This document shows, one piece after another, positions 1 to 7,911 of a stretch of 64,000 nt of DNA. The position numbers and the translations under genes were made by a program. Below the pieces are notes generated by a model that did no database searches, had not been told where the DNA came from, and saw nothing but the letters and a program-made list of their open reading frames with translations. The first letter of the stretch is position 1; each line of letters starts with the position of its first letter. This stretch comes from CBDUBS01 sp965365445. GTDB lineage: Bacteria; Bacteroidota; Rhodothermia; Rhodothermales; DASSAV01. The stretch covers positions 1 to 64,000 of the forward strand of contig CBDUBS010000001.1 of assembly GCA_965365445.1 (NCBI GenBank), written 5' to 3'.

Positions 1-1
1 C

Positions 2-616
2 CTCTCCTTCCATATCCGTTTTCCCACCGTTCGATGCATTCAACCGCCAAAATGGCCTGCTCTCAACAATGACGGGGACTCCGTCAGACTGCAAGGAGTG
101 AAGGGCGTTATCGATGCCGTGACGTTCCGCACGGACTGGCACAGCCCTTTCGTAGCCGACCGGCAGGGAGTTTCCCTCGAGCGTCGTTCCCCGGCTCATT
201 CTTCCGTGGAGCGCACCAGTTGGACCAGCAGCGTAGCACCGTCCGGGGCCACCCCCGGCGCAGTCAATTCCGTCGTTGCACTGCCGAACGAGACGAATAA
301 GGATGTAATCGTTACGCCGAATCCTTTTTCCCCGGATAGCGATGGAATGGATGATGCAGCGACCATCCGGTATCATCTGGATGATCTGACGGCATTCATC
401 CGCGTGCGCATTTTCGACTCGGCCGGGCGTATTGTTCGCACCCTCGAAGCCGGCGGCCTCTCAGGTCCTACCGGACAGATTGGCTGGGACGGATTCGGGG
501 TGGATGGACGCTCGTTGCCTGTCGGGATTTACGTTGTACTTTTTGAAGCATTCGCCCAGGATGGTTCCATCGTCAGCCGCCGGAAGCTGCCCGTCGTCCT
601 GGCAAGGCACATGTAA
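2..616 (+). CDS. Lamin-tail domain protein with C-terminal FlgD-type Ig-like domain (5' end outside window)
   Basis: The frame is open to the first base of the window, so this is the C-terminal part of a longer protein. The first ~80 visible residues resemble the end of a lamin tail domain: an NNDGDSVRL stretch, a VIDAVTF strand, a SLER motif, then SWTSSVAP and GATPGAVNSV. From about position 300 a FlgD/CHU_C-like Ig fold follows, with the TPNPFSPDSDG motif, the RIFDSAGRIVRTL strand and a PVGIYVVLFEA ending. In Bacteroidota-like bacteria this arrangement is typical of large exported surface proteins, where the terminal Ig-like domain often serves sorting or attachment. The GTG at 98 is probably internal rather than the start. 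Cargo function cannot be told because the N-terminal part is missing. Export is inferred from the domain type. Confidence 0.8.
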   Translation, partial: LSFHIRFPTVRCIQPPKWPALNNDGDSVRLQGVKGVIDAVTFRTDWHSPFVADRQGVSLERRSPAHSSVERTSWTSSVAPSGATPGAVNSVVALPNETNKDVIVTPNPFSPDSDGMDDAATIRYHLDDLTAFIRVRIFDSAGRIVRTLEAGGLSGPTGQIGWDGFGVDGRSLPVGIYVVLFEAFAQDGSIVSRRKLPVVLARHM

Positions 617-762
617 TTTCTCCGAATCAACACATTACGGCTCCTACCTCCGGGCTATAGCCGGCTCAAGGAGCGGATTTGCAAGGCGCGTCAAACACAG
701 GGAACCCCTCCCCTTTCGGGCGTTTATGCCCCAATCATTTCCAATGGGGCGCCCTGCCAAGA

Positions 763-1707
763 GTGACGACGATCCTCACTTCCGATCCCTCTGAAGCGGC
801 CTACTACGTCCGCATCGGCGAAGTCGTCGCCTTTCCTACGGAAACGGTATACGGGCTGGGGGGGAATGCGCTCGATGCGAATGCTATCCGCAAGATTTTC
901 ATTGCCAAAAAGCGCCCCGCCGACAACCCGTTGATCGTTCACGTCGCTCGTCTCGACGCCGTCGAAAGGATAACGAGAGAGATCCCGTCGTATGCCAGGG
1001 ACCTCATGCATACCTTTTTTCCCGGTCCCCTGACCCTCGTGCTGCCCCGTCACCCTGATATCGGCGCGGTGGTATCCGGAGGCCTCGACACGATCGGAGT
1101 CCGAATGCCCCGGCACGAAACGGCCCGGGTATTTCTTGAGGCGTGCGCAGCGCCCGTCGCCGCCCCGTCGGCCAACCTGTCCGGCAAGCCGAGCCCAACA
1201 TCCTGGGAATCGGTCTTGGAGGATCTGGACGGGCGTATAGCCTGCATCCTCCAATCCGACCGTACAGATATCGGACTGGAATCGACAGTGGTCGATTGCA
1301 CCGGCGAGCAGCCAGTCATCCTGAGGACCGGAGCCGTATCACTGGAGGCGATTCAAAAGGTCGTCCCCGACGCCTCGCCGGCTCTGAACCGTCCGGACCT
1401 TCTGGCGCGTAGCCCGGGCACCCGGTACCGGCATTACGCTCCATCTGCGCGGGTGGTTTTAGTGGAATCCGTCGAGGATATCCAGGATTTCGACTCGGCA
1501 GGGTACATCGGGATGGAACGGCCGGTTGAGCAGCAATTCGTACAAACCCGCACCTGTCGTGACCTGACGGAGTATGCTTATCACCTGTACGATTTTTTCA
1601 GGCTGTGCGATGCCGCTGCCGTTCGGGTCATTTACTGTCAGCGCGTAGCCGCGAACGGACTCGGAGCGGCTCTCCTCGATCGCATCGGGCGAGCAGGAGC
1701 CGTTTGA
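763..1707 (+). CDS. sua5: L-threonylcarbamoyladenylate synthase (Sua5/YwlC/TsaC family)
   Basis: Makes threonylcarbamoyl-AMP from threonine, bicarbonate and ATP for t6A37 modification of ANN-decoding tRNAs in the cytoplasm. The N-terminal YrdC-type domain shows VAFPTETVYGLG, the KKRPADNPLIVHV nucleotide-binding stretch, FPGPLTLVL, the GVRMPRH strand and the SANLSGKPSPTS motif. A Sua5 C-terminal domain follows after SPGTRYRHYAP. About 314 residues is normal for the two-domain Sua5 form, longer than stand-alone TsaC. The frame continues upstream to a TTG at 679, but those 28 residues are not conserved family sequence; GTG at 763 puts the start directly before TTILTSDPSEAA. No clear Shine-Dalgarno precedes it. 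Identity is firm; the start is an inference. Confidence 0.93.
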   Translation: MTTILTSDPSEAAYYVRIGEVVAFPTETVYGLGGNALDANAIRKIFIAKKRPADNPLIVHVARLDAVERITREIPSYARDLMHTFFPGPLTLVLPRHPDIGAVVSGGLDTIGVRMPRHETARVFLEACAAPVAAPSANLSGKPSPTSWESVLEDLDGRIACILQSDRTDIGLESTVVDCTGEQPVILRTGAVSLEAIQKVVPDASPALNRPDLLARSPGTRYRHYAPSARVVLVESVEDIQDFDSAGYIGMERPVEQQFVQTRTCRDLTEYAYHLYDFFRLCDAAAVRVIYCQRVAANGLGAALLDRIGRAGAV

Positions 1708-1803
1708 GCAACCCTACCGTATCGGGGGCCGGGCGCGGACTGAATGCTACGTTGAGGTTAAGATCGCCGCCGGGCGCGTCGCAGGCGTTCCGTGGACGTT
1801 AAG

Positions 1804-2730
1804 ATGAACGTCCTGCAACAACAATACCGAAACGTACACGTGGAACATAGTGAACACACGACGCCTGCCCGGCAGCGGAATACGCTTACCGGGCGCGGAA
1901 AGGGATGGGTGATCGGCTTGCTGGTGACCGGCATGGCAGCAACCGTTTTCCAGAGCTTCATTGCAGCCAATACACGAAAAATAGCGGCCCGAATGATCGT
2001 TGAAGCGCGGGGAGCGCTCGAAAAAGTGCCCGCCTTGACAGACTCGGAAAAAGCCCGGTTGCGAACCTGGAAAAACGCAGAACACGTACGTAAGGCCGAG
2101 CAATTAGGAGCGCCGGAAATCAAGGACCGTTCCACGGCTCAGGGCCTTGCCGAAAACGGCATTCTGGTCGGCATTGAAACCAATAGCTGGTTTCTGGTTC
2201 GGGAGATGACCCATTCGGTTCCATATGTCGTTCCGAGCGCCCGTCACTTGCTGTTTCGCCTTGGCGTGCGGTTTCAGGACGCGCTGCAACGTCGGGGCAT
2301 CCCTCCCTATCGATTTGTAATAACGTCGGCCACGCGCACCCGGGAAGACCAGAAGCGGTTGAGCCGGGTGAACGCCAACGCGGCTGCGCGCAGCAGCCAT
2401 ACCTTCGGCACGACCGTTGACATCCATTACAGGGAGTTTCGTTATGCCGCTACCTCGGATTCGCTTCCGAGCGGCATGGCTGTTTCGCCGGACCTATTGG
2501 CCCGGCTTCTTTCGCAAGAATACCGCCGCCTTGCCTCCGAGCACTCCGAGGCGCTGAAGGCCGTTCTCGGCCGCACGTTGCTGGAAATGCAGGAGGAGGG
2601 ACAGGTAATGGTGATTTACGAACGGCTACAGCCTGTTTACCACCTGACGGTCTCGGATGAAATCGCTCCACCCGAACCTGAAAATACCGCCCGCCAGGCC
2701 CGTTGGGAAGGGATTAATGATCCACTCTGA
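1804..2730 (+). CDS. DUF5715 family protein, M15-peptidase-like fold
   Basis: About 308 residues with a hydrophobic segment near residues 32-50 (WVIGLLVTGMAATVF), so probably membrane-anchored or exported. The central part reads VITSATRTREDQKRL, then NANAAARSSHTFGTTVDIHY. The SxHxxGxxxD pattern matches the zinc-site motif of M15/VanY D-Ala-D-Ala carboxypeptidases, and the whole context matches the DUF5715 family of Bacteroidota. A peptidoglycan-linked role is therefore plausible but not shown. The last 30 residues are charged and probably flexible. A GTG at 1792 could add four residues. The 3' end overlaps the convergent PAP2 gene by 17 bases. Family assignment is fairly sure; catalytic activity is inferred from the motif alone. 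Confidence 0.8.
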   Translation: MNVLQQQYRNVHVEHSEHTTPARQRNTLTGRGKGWVIGLLVTGMAATVFQSFIAANTRKIAARMIVEARGALEKVPALTDSEKARLRTWKNAEHVRKAEQLGAPEIKDRSTAQGLAENGILVGIETNSWFLVREMTHSVPYVVPSARHLLFRLGVRFQDALQRRGIPPYRFVITSATRTREDQKRLSRVNANAAARSSHTFGTTVDIHYREFRYAATSDSLPSGMAVSPDLLARLLSQEYRRLASEHSEALKAVLGRTLLEMQEEGQVMVIYERLQPVYHLTVSDEIAPPEPENTARQARWEGINDPL

Positions 2731-3496
2731 TGGATACACCCATCCCTTCGGACAACACCGCCGGGTACAGGCGCACGCGCCGGGATTGTTGCAAATGACG
2801 TCTGGATAGCCAGTAGGCCATGCTGAACCCTATCGCCGCTCCTCCGGCCACGTCGCTCATCCAGTGCTTGTGCGTCGTAACGCGCGATGCGGCTGTAGCG
2901 CCGGCCAGAACGAGAGCGCTCCCCGTAACGTAATTGGGATAGTAAACGAACCATGGTGTTACGAAGGCAAACACCGTAGTAGCGTGACCCGATGGGAATG
3001 ACGTGTTACCGGAGAAGGGTTTGAAAGACGCCGCCCCCTCCTCCTGATAAGGACGGGCGCGCCCGGATACGGCCTTCAAGCCGTTGGTTACAAGGTTGGC
3101 GAACAGAACCGACTCCAGAGAGGTAAGCGCCGCATCCTGAAGCCGGGGCTCTCCCGATACGAGCGTACCCATAAGGAGCATAAACGCTACCGGTCGCATC
3201 GCCTTTTCATTTCCCAATTCCTCCACCGCTCGGGTTACGTCATCGACCGGACCGGCCGCATGGTGCAATCGCTCCGCTCTCCGCGATACGCTGCCATCAC
3301 GTATCGATATGAAGGCCAGAATGCCGCCGGCCCCGAGCACGTATGCCGCTCTTGGGGATGATATTCCTCGAATCAACGCTCCGGCATCCTCTACCGGCCA
3401 TTGCAGGATCCGGTGGGGATCTGCCGAAAGGCTCTCCTGCGCCAGCGAGGGGCCGGCCGTGAACAAAAGCAGTCCCAGAATCAGCGGCGCCTGCAT
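2714..3496 (-). CDS. PAP2-family membrane/periplasmic phosphatase
   Basis: A type 2 phosphatidic acid phosphatase-like enzyme that probably dephosphorylates a lipid or lipid pyrophosphate at the outer face of the inner membrane. All three signature motifs are visible in the second half: KAVSGRARP (motif 1), SFPSGHAT (motif 2) and SRVTTHKHWMSDVAGG (motif 3), with the catalytic histidines in place. The chosen ATG at 3496 gives a clean signal peptide, QAPLILGLLLFTAGPSLAQ, and a 260-residue protein. The frame stays open to 3643, but the added 49 residues are proline/alanine-rich and would bury the signal. The substrate (undecaprenyl pyrophosphate, phosphatidate or phosphatidylglycerophosphate) cannot be told. 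It overlaps the convergent DUF5715 gene at its stop. Confidence 0.9.
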   Translation of the reverse strand: MQAPLILGLLLFTAGPSLAQESLSADPHRILQWPVEDAGALIRGISSPRAAYVLGAGGILAFISIRDGSVSRRAERLHHAAGPVDDVTRAVEELGNEKAMRPVAFMLLMGTLVSGEPRLQDAALTSLESVLFANLVTNGLKAVSGRARPYQEEGAASFKPFSGNTSFPSGHATTVFAFVTPWFVYYPNYVTGSALVLAGATAASRVTTHKHWMSDVAGGAAIGFSMAYWLSRRHLQQSRRVRLYPAVLSEGMGVSIRVDH

Positions 3497-3810
3497 CAGG
3501 GCTAGGCGCGGCGGAGGCGCGGATGCCCCTACCGCCTTTATCCGGACCGATGGGAATGCCGGCCCGGTTACCGTTGCCTCATTCGGCCCGGAAATGTCGA
3601 TCGGAACAGCCGTTTCTACGAATATGGTCGATGTGGCCGTCATCTCAGTCAGTCGGGCGAGGACACAGGCAAAGTATGGTCTCTATTATAACGTGATGTA
3701 AAGCTTGCAAACGTGAGACTTTTGTGCGGATCGGATTGCGCTTTGGGCGCATTGGATGGTAGAAAGCGAAAAAGCCGATGGATGACCCGGATTTCCCGTC
3801 TTTCAAACCT
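3497..3810. other. Intergenic spacer between two minus-strand genes
   Basis: This stretch separates the end of the FAD oxidoreductase from the chosen PAP2 start. Bases 3497-3643 are an open extension of the PAP2 frame and could be coding if the start lies further upstream. In the remaining part I see only a weak five-base inverted repeat (TGCGC/GCGCA near 3735-3750) without a T-tract. I recognise no RNA gene or clear terminator here. Confidence 0.4.
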
Positions 3811-4941
3811 TTAACCCCGCGAATGCTTTACCATCCAGGATGCAGCCACAGGGAATACGTGGAACAACTCTACGGCCGCGCGAGCAATCGGCGGCCGTAC
3901 GTACCCCCACTGAATGACCTTGCCCAGTAAAAGACGAAGCCTGAATTCATGCGCCCAGGCTCGTTGGTACGACGACTTGAGCGCGTCAACCGCCAAACGT
4001 CCGTGCAAAAACGCATCCAGCAGAGGCGCCGCCAACTCCGCCGAACGCAGCGCCATAGCCATACCGTCTCCGCAGGCGGGCGCAATCATTCCGGCCGTAT
4101 CGCCGACCATACACACGTCTCCCGAGAACACCTCCTTCCGCTGGAAACTTATCTGGCTTACCGATACGAAGGAATCCCAGGCGAACGAAAGAGAATGCAG
4201 GCGCTCCGCAAGAAGCGGGTTATTCGTGAGCGTTCTTTCGATCATCGCTTCGGGACGCCCTCCGGCCTGTTTGAGCACATCGCGATGGGCGATCCAGCAC
4301 GCATTGATCAACCCTCCCTCGATGCGAACTAGCCCGCAATAGCCGCCATTAAAAGCATGGAGTTCAACCTCGTCATCCAGGGATCCGCCTCCGAAGTGGC
4401 CTTTGAAAGCTACCCGCGGCTCATTTTTTTCCAGAAACGGGCGATGTAGCATTCGGTCCAGTTTATCCCGTTTCCCATAGGCGCCGACCACGATGCGGGC
4501 AGTGAACGCGGCATCCCTGGTCGCAACGACAAAGCCGCTGGCAAAGTCGCCTGAAAGACGAACCGCCGCTTCACCCATGTGAACATCTACCCCCACTGAT
4601 CCGGCTCGCACTACGAGCAGATCGTCCAGAACGGCACGGCTCAGCCCCAGCGCCATACCCGGCAATCGGCCGTCATAAAACAGCCCGCCCCGCGTGGTTA
4701 TGCGGAAGCGCCGCACCGGATTGGCCCCGGCCTGAAACGCCGCTTGCAGAACACCCAGCTTCTCCAGCGAGCCCTGCGCCTCCGGGGATAAAAATTCGCC
4801 GCATAATTTATGCGCCGGATACCGGAGTTTTTCGAAAAGCCCCACCCGGTGGCCCTTTTGGGCCAGTTGAATGGCTGCACTGCACCCGGCCAAGCCCCCA
4901 CCTATAACGATTGCATCGTAGGCTGCATCGCTCATATACAT
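3811..4941 (-). CDS. FAD-dependent oxidoreductase of the geranylgeranyl reductase-like family
   Basis: A flavoprotein with an N-terminal dinucleotide-binding motif (DAIVIGGGLAGCSAAIQLA), followed by LFEKLRYPAHKLCGEFLS, the pattern seen in geranylgeranyl reductase/halogenase-like monooxygenases and in bacterial reductases beside small polyketide or isoprenoid pathways. A second FAD motif, CMVGDTAGMIAPACGDGMAMA, sits near residue 285. Length (~376) fits the family. ATGs at 4968, 4941 and 4935 are possible; 4941 puts the Rossmann strand near the N-terminus. It lies 48 bases after the methyltransferase on the same strand, so the two probably form one transcript and act on the same product. The substrate is unknown. 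Confidence 0.82.
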   Translation of the reverse strand: MYMSDAAYDAIVIGGGLAGCSAAIQLAQKGHRVGLFEKLRYPAHKLCGEFLSPEAQGSLEKLGVLQAAFQAGANPVRRFRITTRGGLFYDGRLPGMALGLSRAVLDDLLVVRAGSVGVDVHMGEAAVRLSGDFASGFVVATRDAAFTARIVVGAYGKRDKLDRMLHRPFLEKNEPRVAFKGHFGGGSLDDEVELHAFNGGYCGLVRIEGGLINACWIAHRDVLKQAGGRPEAMIERTLTNNPLLAERLHSLSFAWDSFVSVSQISFQRKEVFSGDVCMVGDTAGMIAPACGDGMAMALRSAELAAPLLDAFLHGRLAVDALKSSYQRAWAHEFRLRLLLGKVIQWGYVRPPIARAAVELFHVFPVAASWMVKHSRG

Positions 4942-4989
4942 TTTACTTCGTCTAAAACCGAGCTTCATGGCCCGGGTACACGGCGCCCT

Positions 4990-5718
4990 TCAACCGGTGC
5001 GGCTCACAGCGCCTGTGGCAAGTACCCAGCGGAAAGCCCAGAACCACGTTAAGCGAAAGGATGAAACGCCTACCGTGCGCGCCAGGTTTGCCAGTTCCGT
5101 GCGTGTAAAGCCTCGCTCGACCGATAGCGGCGCATCGTGGGAAAACATGGGCGATGCCCCGGTAATGGAAGCCAGCGCTCGGATGCCGTAGTAGGCGAAA
5201 GGATGGCGGTGCAGGTCGTTAACGATGCATCCGTCTCGCGTCACCCGGTTGAGTTCCTGGAGCAGCGTTCGTTGATCCGGTTCATCGAAATGATGCAGGA
5301 AAAGCGAGGCGGTGGCTACATGGAAGCGCCCGTCCGGAAAGGGCATTGAGAGCGCGTTTCCTTCTTCCAACCGAATTTTGCTCCTGAGTTCCAAAGGCAG
5401 CCGTTCATCGAGGGTACGGCCGGCATAGGAGATCGTGGCGGGGTTCAAGTCCAGCGCACAAATTTCCACATTGATGTTTCGCGCATGACACCACAGAACC
5501 ACATATTCAGGCAGGTCGGCAAGTCCGGCGCCCACATCGAGTATATGGATCGTCTCCTGCTGTCCTCTTTTCTTGAGATAAGGAGCCAGGAAAGCCATCG
5601 TGCCTCCATACCCGCCCAGTAGCCGGTTCACCCAGCGCAGTTCGTCGAGGGCATGAAACAAGCGCTCATCCTGAATCGAGAGGTCGTCCATCCATTCGGG
5701 AGCATTACTGCGCAACAT
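4990..5718 (-). CDS. Class I SAM-dependent methyltransferase
   Basis: A 242-residue Rossmann-fold methyltransferase. Motif I is ILDVGAGLADLPEYVV near residue 80, the acidic end of strand 2 is CALDLNPATI, and motif IV/post-IV is VATASLFLHHFDE with the LNRVTRDGCIVNDLHR strand after it. The N-terminus (ERLFHALDELRWVNRLLGG) is typical of methyltransferases that sit with FAD oxidoreductases, and often with type III polyketide synthases, in Bacteroidota. Here the oxidoreductase follows directly but no polyketide synthase is present on either side. The methyl acceptor is unknown; a lipid-like or aromatic small molecule is the best guess. Confidence 0.85.
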   Translation of the reverse strand: MLRSNAPEWMDDLSIQDERLFHALDELRWVNRLLGGYGGTMAFLAPYLKKRGQQETIHILDVGAGLADLPEYVVLWCHARNINVEICALDLNPATISYAGRTLDERLPLELRSKIRLEEGNALSMPFPDGRFHVATASLFLHHFDEPDQRTLLQELNRVTRDGCIVNDLHRHPFAYYGIRALASITGASPMFSHDAPLSVERGFTRTELANLARTVGVSSFRLTWFWAFRWVLATGAVSRTG

Positions 5719-6087
5719 ACAGAACCAGGCGACAGGACTGAAGGGTTATCGGGTGCATGATCCGACACAAATGGCTAATCGGCTACATGAGGCAATACTT
5801 CGTTGCATTCTATCGTTTAAACTTTGCCGATCGCCCCTGAACGAACGGGCCGGACTGCATCCGGCTGTAACATGGGGACGGATTTTCCGTTAACAGAATG
5901 AAAACACGCTTGATCTGTCGATACGGTTTGATTTTTGCCTGCAAATGAGAAGAGACGATAACGATTCTATCTCAGGGGGCACTTGATGATTTCAGGAAGG
6001 TTATCCATATTGCTTGTAAGTATGAGTGTTTGTTGGTAGACTGTGTGATTCAATGCGTTTGAGCCAGACGAACCGGATATAGATTAC
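5719..6087. other. Divergent intergenic region
   Basis: A 369-base spacer between the minus-strand methyltransferase and the plus-strand sorting-domain mini-gene, locally AT-richer than its surroundings. It should hold the promoters of both. On the plus strand the best candidate for the downstream gene is the TTTG/TGCGTTTG pair at 6029-6061, listed separately. I see no RNA gene and no strong inverted repeat. Confidence 0.4.
6029..6061 (+). promoter_or_regulatory. Candidate Bacteroidota-type promoter for the sorting-domain mini-gene
   Basis: TTTG at 6029-6032 and TGCGTTTG at 6054-6061 are separated by 21 bases. The latter matches seven of eight positions of the Bacteroidota -7 element TAnnTTTG. 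Transcription would begin about 20 bases before the ATG at 6088. This is a pattern match only. Confidence 0.35.
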
Positions 6088-6474
6088 ATGAAGCAAACGA
6101 TACTACAGAAGGCCCTTACTGTGCTTTTCATCATGCTATTCATGGTGGTGGGTACTTCACGGGCGCAATCCGGGGAGCAGCGAGCAGGGGCCGATGGTCG
6201 GAAAGCGGACGGATACACGCTATCCGCTGCTTCGCCCAATCCATTCAACCCTATCACCTCATTCAGCCTTACGGTCAACCAGCGTCAGTTTGTACGCGTG
6301 GAGGTGTACAATATGCTCGGGCAGCCGGTAAAGCGGCTTTACCAGGGTGCAATGGATGCCGGTGAAACCCGTACGTTCACCTTTGACGCAGGCGACCTTC
6401 CCACAGGGATTTACATCTACAGGGTACAGGGCGAGCGGTTTTCGGCCGCCCGACAGATGACCTTGCTGAAATAG
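6088..6474 (+). CDS. Small secreted protein made of a signal peptide and a T9SS-type C-terminal sorting domain
   Basis: A 128-residue protein. Residues 1-26 form a signal peptide (KALTVLFIMLFMVVGTSRAQ). After a short polar linker the rest is one Por_Secre_tail/T9SS type A sorting-like domain: AASPNPFNPITSF, then VEVYNMLGQPVKRL, DAGETRTFTFDAGDLP, TGIYIYRVQGE and a final QMTLLK. Such domains normally end much longer cargo proteins; here there is no cargo. It may be a remnant, a small surface protein in its own right, or a competitor for the sorting machinery. The last eight codons lie in the first copy of a 24-bp tandem duplication, and a hairpin terminator follows. Domain identity is clear; purpose is unknown. 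Confidence 0.8.
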   Translation: MKQTILQKALTVLFIMLFMVVGTSRAQSGEQRAGADGRKADGYTLSAASPNPFNPITSFSLTVNQRQFVRVEVYNMLGQPVKRLYQGAMDAGETRTFTFDAGDLPTGIYIYRVQGERFSAARQMTLLK

Positions 6475-6500
6475 TCACAGGTGACCTTGCTGAAATAGTC
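6453..6500 (+). repeat. 24-bp direct tandem duplication spanning the stop codon
   Basis: Two adjacent 24-base units, 6453-6476 and 6477-6500, differ at one position (A6457 versus G6481). The first carries the last codons and TAG stop of the mini-gene; the second repeats the same coding sequence and a second in-frame TAG. The unit is a whole number of codons, so read-through would add seven residues ending in the same TLLK. Confidence 0.95.
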
Positions 6501-6510
6501 AAACGACGAA

Positions 6511-6540
6511 AGGATGCGCCGCCGGTGCATCCTCTTTTTT
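6511..6540 (+). terminator. Rho-independent terminator after the sorting-domain mini-gene
   Basis: AGGATGC at 6511-6517 pairs perfectly with GCATCCT at 6527-6533 around a nine-base loop and is followed by CTTTTTT. The T-run overlaps the stop codon of the convergent lipoprotein gene at 6539-6541. There is no T-run on the other side, so it should act on the plus strand. Confidence 0.8.
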
Positions 6541-7012
6541 ATCGGATCATCAGGTCGCCGTACGAAACCAGCCCCCCTCCTCCGTCGAAAACGAATAGAC
6601 GCACCAGCCCATTGCGCCCGATGATTCCGGCGCTGAATTGAAACACGTATGCTCCGGGGTCCCGAGCCTGTGGTGCATCGTCCAGGTTGACCATCCGTCC
6701 ATTGGCCGCCACTGCACGCAATACGAGGCCGCCCCGAACCGAGTTGGACTGCATAACAAGCAGGGGCACCGTAACGAAACCGGCCTCTACAGGGTTAGGG
6801 AAAGCGGGATCGACGCGAACCACACCGCCGTATACCGGCGCCGTTCTCCAATCGTCTTCATCCCGTGATACGACCAAACCGTTTTTATCCGTCTCAGTGT
6901 AGCCTGCTGCCGGAGAGTACGCCTCGTCCGTGAAAGCATCCTGCTGTTTTTCAAGGCTGCAACCGGAATACAAAAAAACGAAGGCAATCAGCCCGATGTT
7001 CGATATCTTCAT
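6539..7012 (-). CDS. Small lipoprotein of unknown function with a PNP motif
   Basis: A ~157-residue protein. The start at 7012 gives KISNIGLIAFVFLYSGC, a signal peptide with a lipobox ending at Cys17-18; an ATG at 7024 would add four residues. After an acidic linker the body contains VDPAFPNPVEAG, RGGLVLRAVAANGRMV, DPGAYVFQF and GLVRLFVFDGGGGLV. The PNP motif, the LRAVAANGR strand and the GAYVFQF ending recall the Ig-like sorting-tail fold in the gene next door, but the match is loose. If the fold holds, this would be a lipid-anchored relative of those domains. It is convergent with the mini-gene and probably has its own promoter in 7013-7110. Function unknown. Confidence 0.65.
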   Translation of the reverse strand: MKISNIGLIAFVFLYSGCSLEKQQDAFTDEAYSPAAGYTETDKNGLVVSRDEDDWRTAPVYGGVVRVDPAFPNPVEAGFVTVPLLVMQSNSVRGGLVLRAVAANGRMVNLDDAPQARDPGAYVFQFSAGIIGRNGLVRLFVFDGGGGLVSYGDLMIR

Positions 7013-7110
7013 GTGCTGGTCCATAAACCGGTCGTTTATAACAGACAGACCGCCTTCGGTGGCTTGAAGTCAAAGTTTCGGCCAATCCGTTTGTTCCGAT
7101 TTCTTCTTCC

Positions 7111-7884
7111 ATGCCTCTCATCACCGCTGACAACGTTTCGGTTCGAATCGGCAGGAACGACATTCTCAAGAACATCTCCTTCGAGCTTCCCGGCAACCGT
7201 TTCATCGGCCTGCTCGGGCCGAACGGCAGCGGCAAGACGACCCTGCTCCGTACACTGAGCGGCGTGCAGGCATACGAGGGAACCCTTCGACTCGAAGGAC
7301 AACCGGTACGCTCCTGGAAACCCCGGCAGCTTGCCCGGAAACTTGCTTTCGTACGCCAGACTCTTCCCCTATCCTTCGATTTCAGCGTGCTCGAACTCGT
7401 ACTGTTGGGGCGTTCGCCCCATAAACAGTGGCTTCAGGGATACACAGGGGAGGATCAGGCCCGGGCCAGGGCGGCTCTGGATCTCGTCGGCCTCTCCGAC
7501 TTCTACGACCGTTCCGTGCTCACGCTCAGCGGCGGGGAGTTGCAGCGAGTGATCCTCGCACAGACGCTCGTTCAGGAAACCGACGTGCTGCTTCTGGACG
7601 AACCAACCGCCCATCTCGACGTGCATCATCAGTTTCACTTCCTCAATCAGGTTCACAATCTGCTCCGGGAAGGGCGATCCATCATCGGGGTGTTTCACGA
7701 TCTGGAACTGGCCGCACGGTACGCTTCCATTCTGATCATCATGCACAGGGGCCGGGTTGTCGCCACCGGAGCACCGCCTGACGTACTGACGCCGGCCCTC
7801 ATAGCCGACGTGTTCCGTATGACGGCCGAAGTACACTCCGAAAATCGCGGGGAAATACGCATTCATTATATTGCTCCCGCATAG
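7111..7884 (+). CDS. ABC transporter ATP-binding protein, FecE/BtuD-like
   Basis: A 257-residue ATPase of the iron-siderophore/heme/vitamin B12 import type. Walker A is GPNGSGKTT, the Q-loop lies at VRQTLP, the signature is LSGGELQR, Walker B is VLLLDEPTAHLD and the switch histidine is in GVFHDLELA. It would power an inner-membrane permease for a metal chelate. The corrinoid adenosyltransferase starts only 27 bases downstream, which points to cobalamin uptake (BtuD). No permease or binding protein lies in the window, and upstream is a divergent lipoprotein gene, so the partners must be encoded elsewhere. The short upstream gap leaves no room for a full cobalamin riboswitch. Confidence 0.88.
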   Translation: MPLITADNVSVRIGRNDILKNISFELPGNRFIGLLGPNGSGKTTLLRTLSGVQAYEGTLRLEGQPVRSWKPRQLARKLAFVRQTLPLSFDFSVLELVLLGRSPHKQWLQGYTGEDQARARAALDLVGLSDFYDRSVLTLSGGELQRVILAQTLVQETDVLLLDEPTAHLDVHHQFHFLNQVHNLLREGRSIIGVFHDLELAARYASILIIMHRGRVVATGAPPDVLTPALIADVFRMTAEVHSENRGEIRIHYIAPA

Positions 7885-7911
7885 TTGCGATAGATCACGG
7901 ATTGGCAAGCC

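Noticed and set aside
7025..7110. Possible cobalamin riboswitch before the BtuD-like gene
   Set aside because: The 86-base gap is far shorter than a cobalamin riboswitch and I see no B12-box-like sequence.
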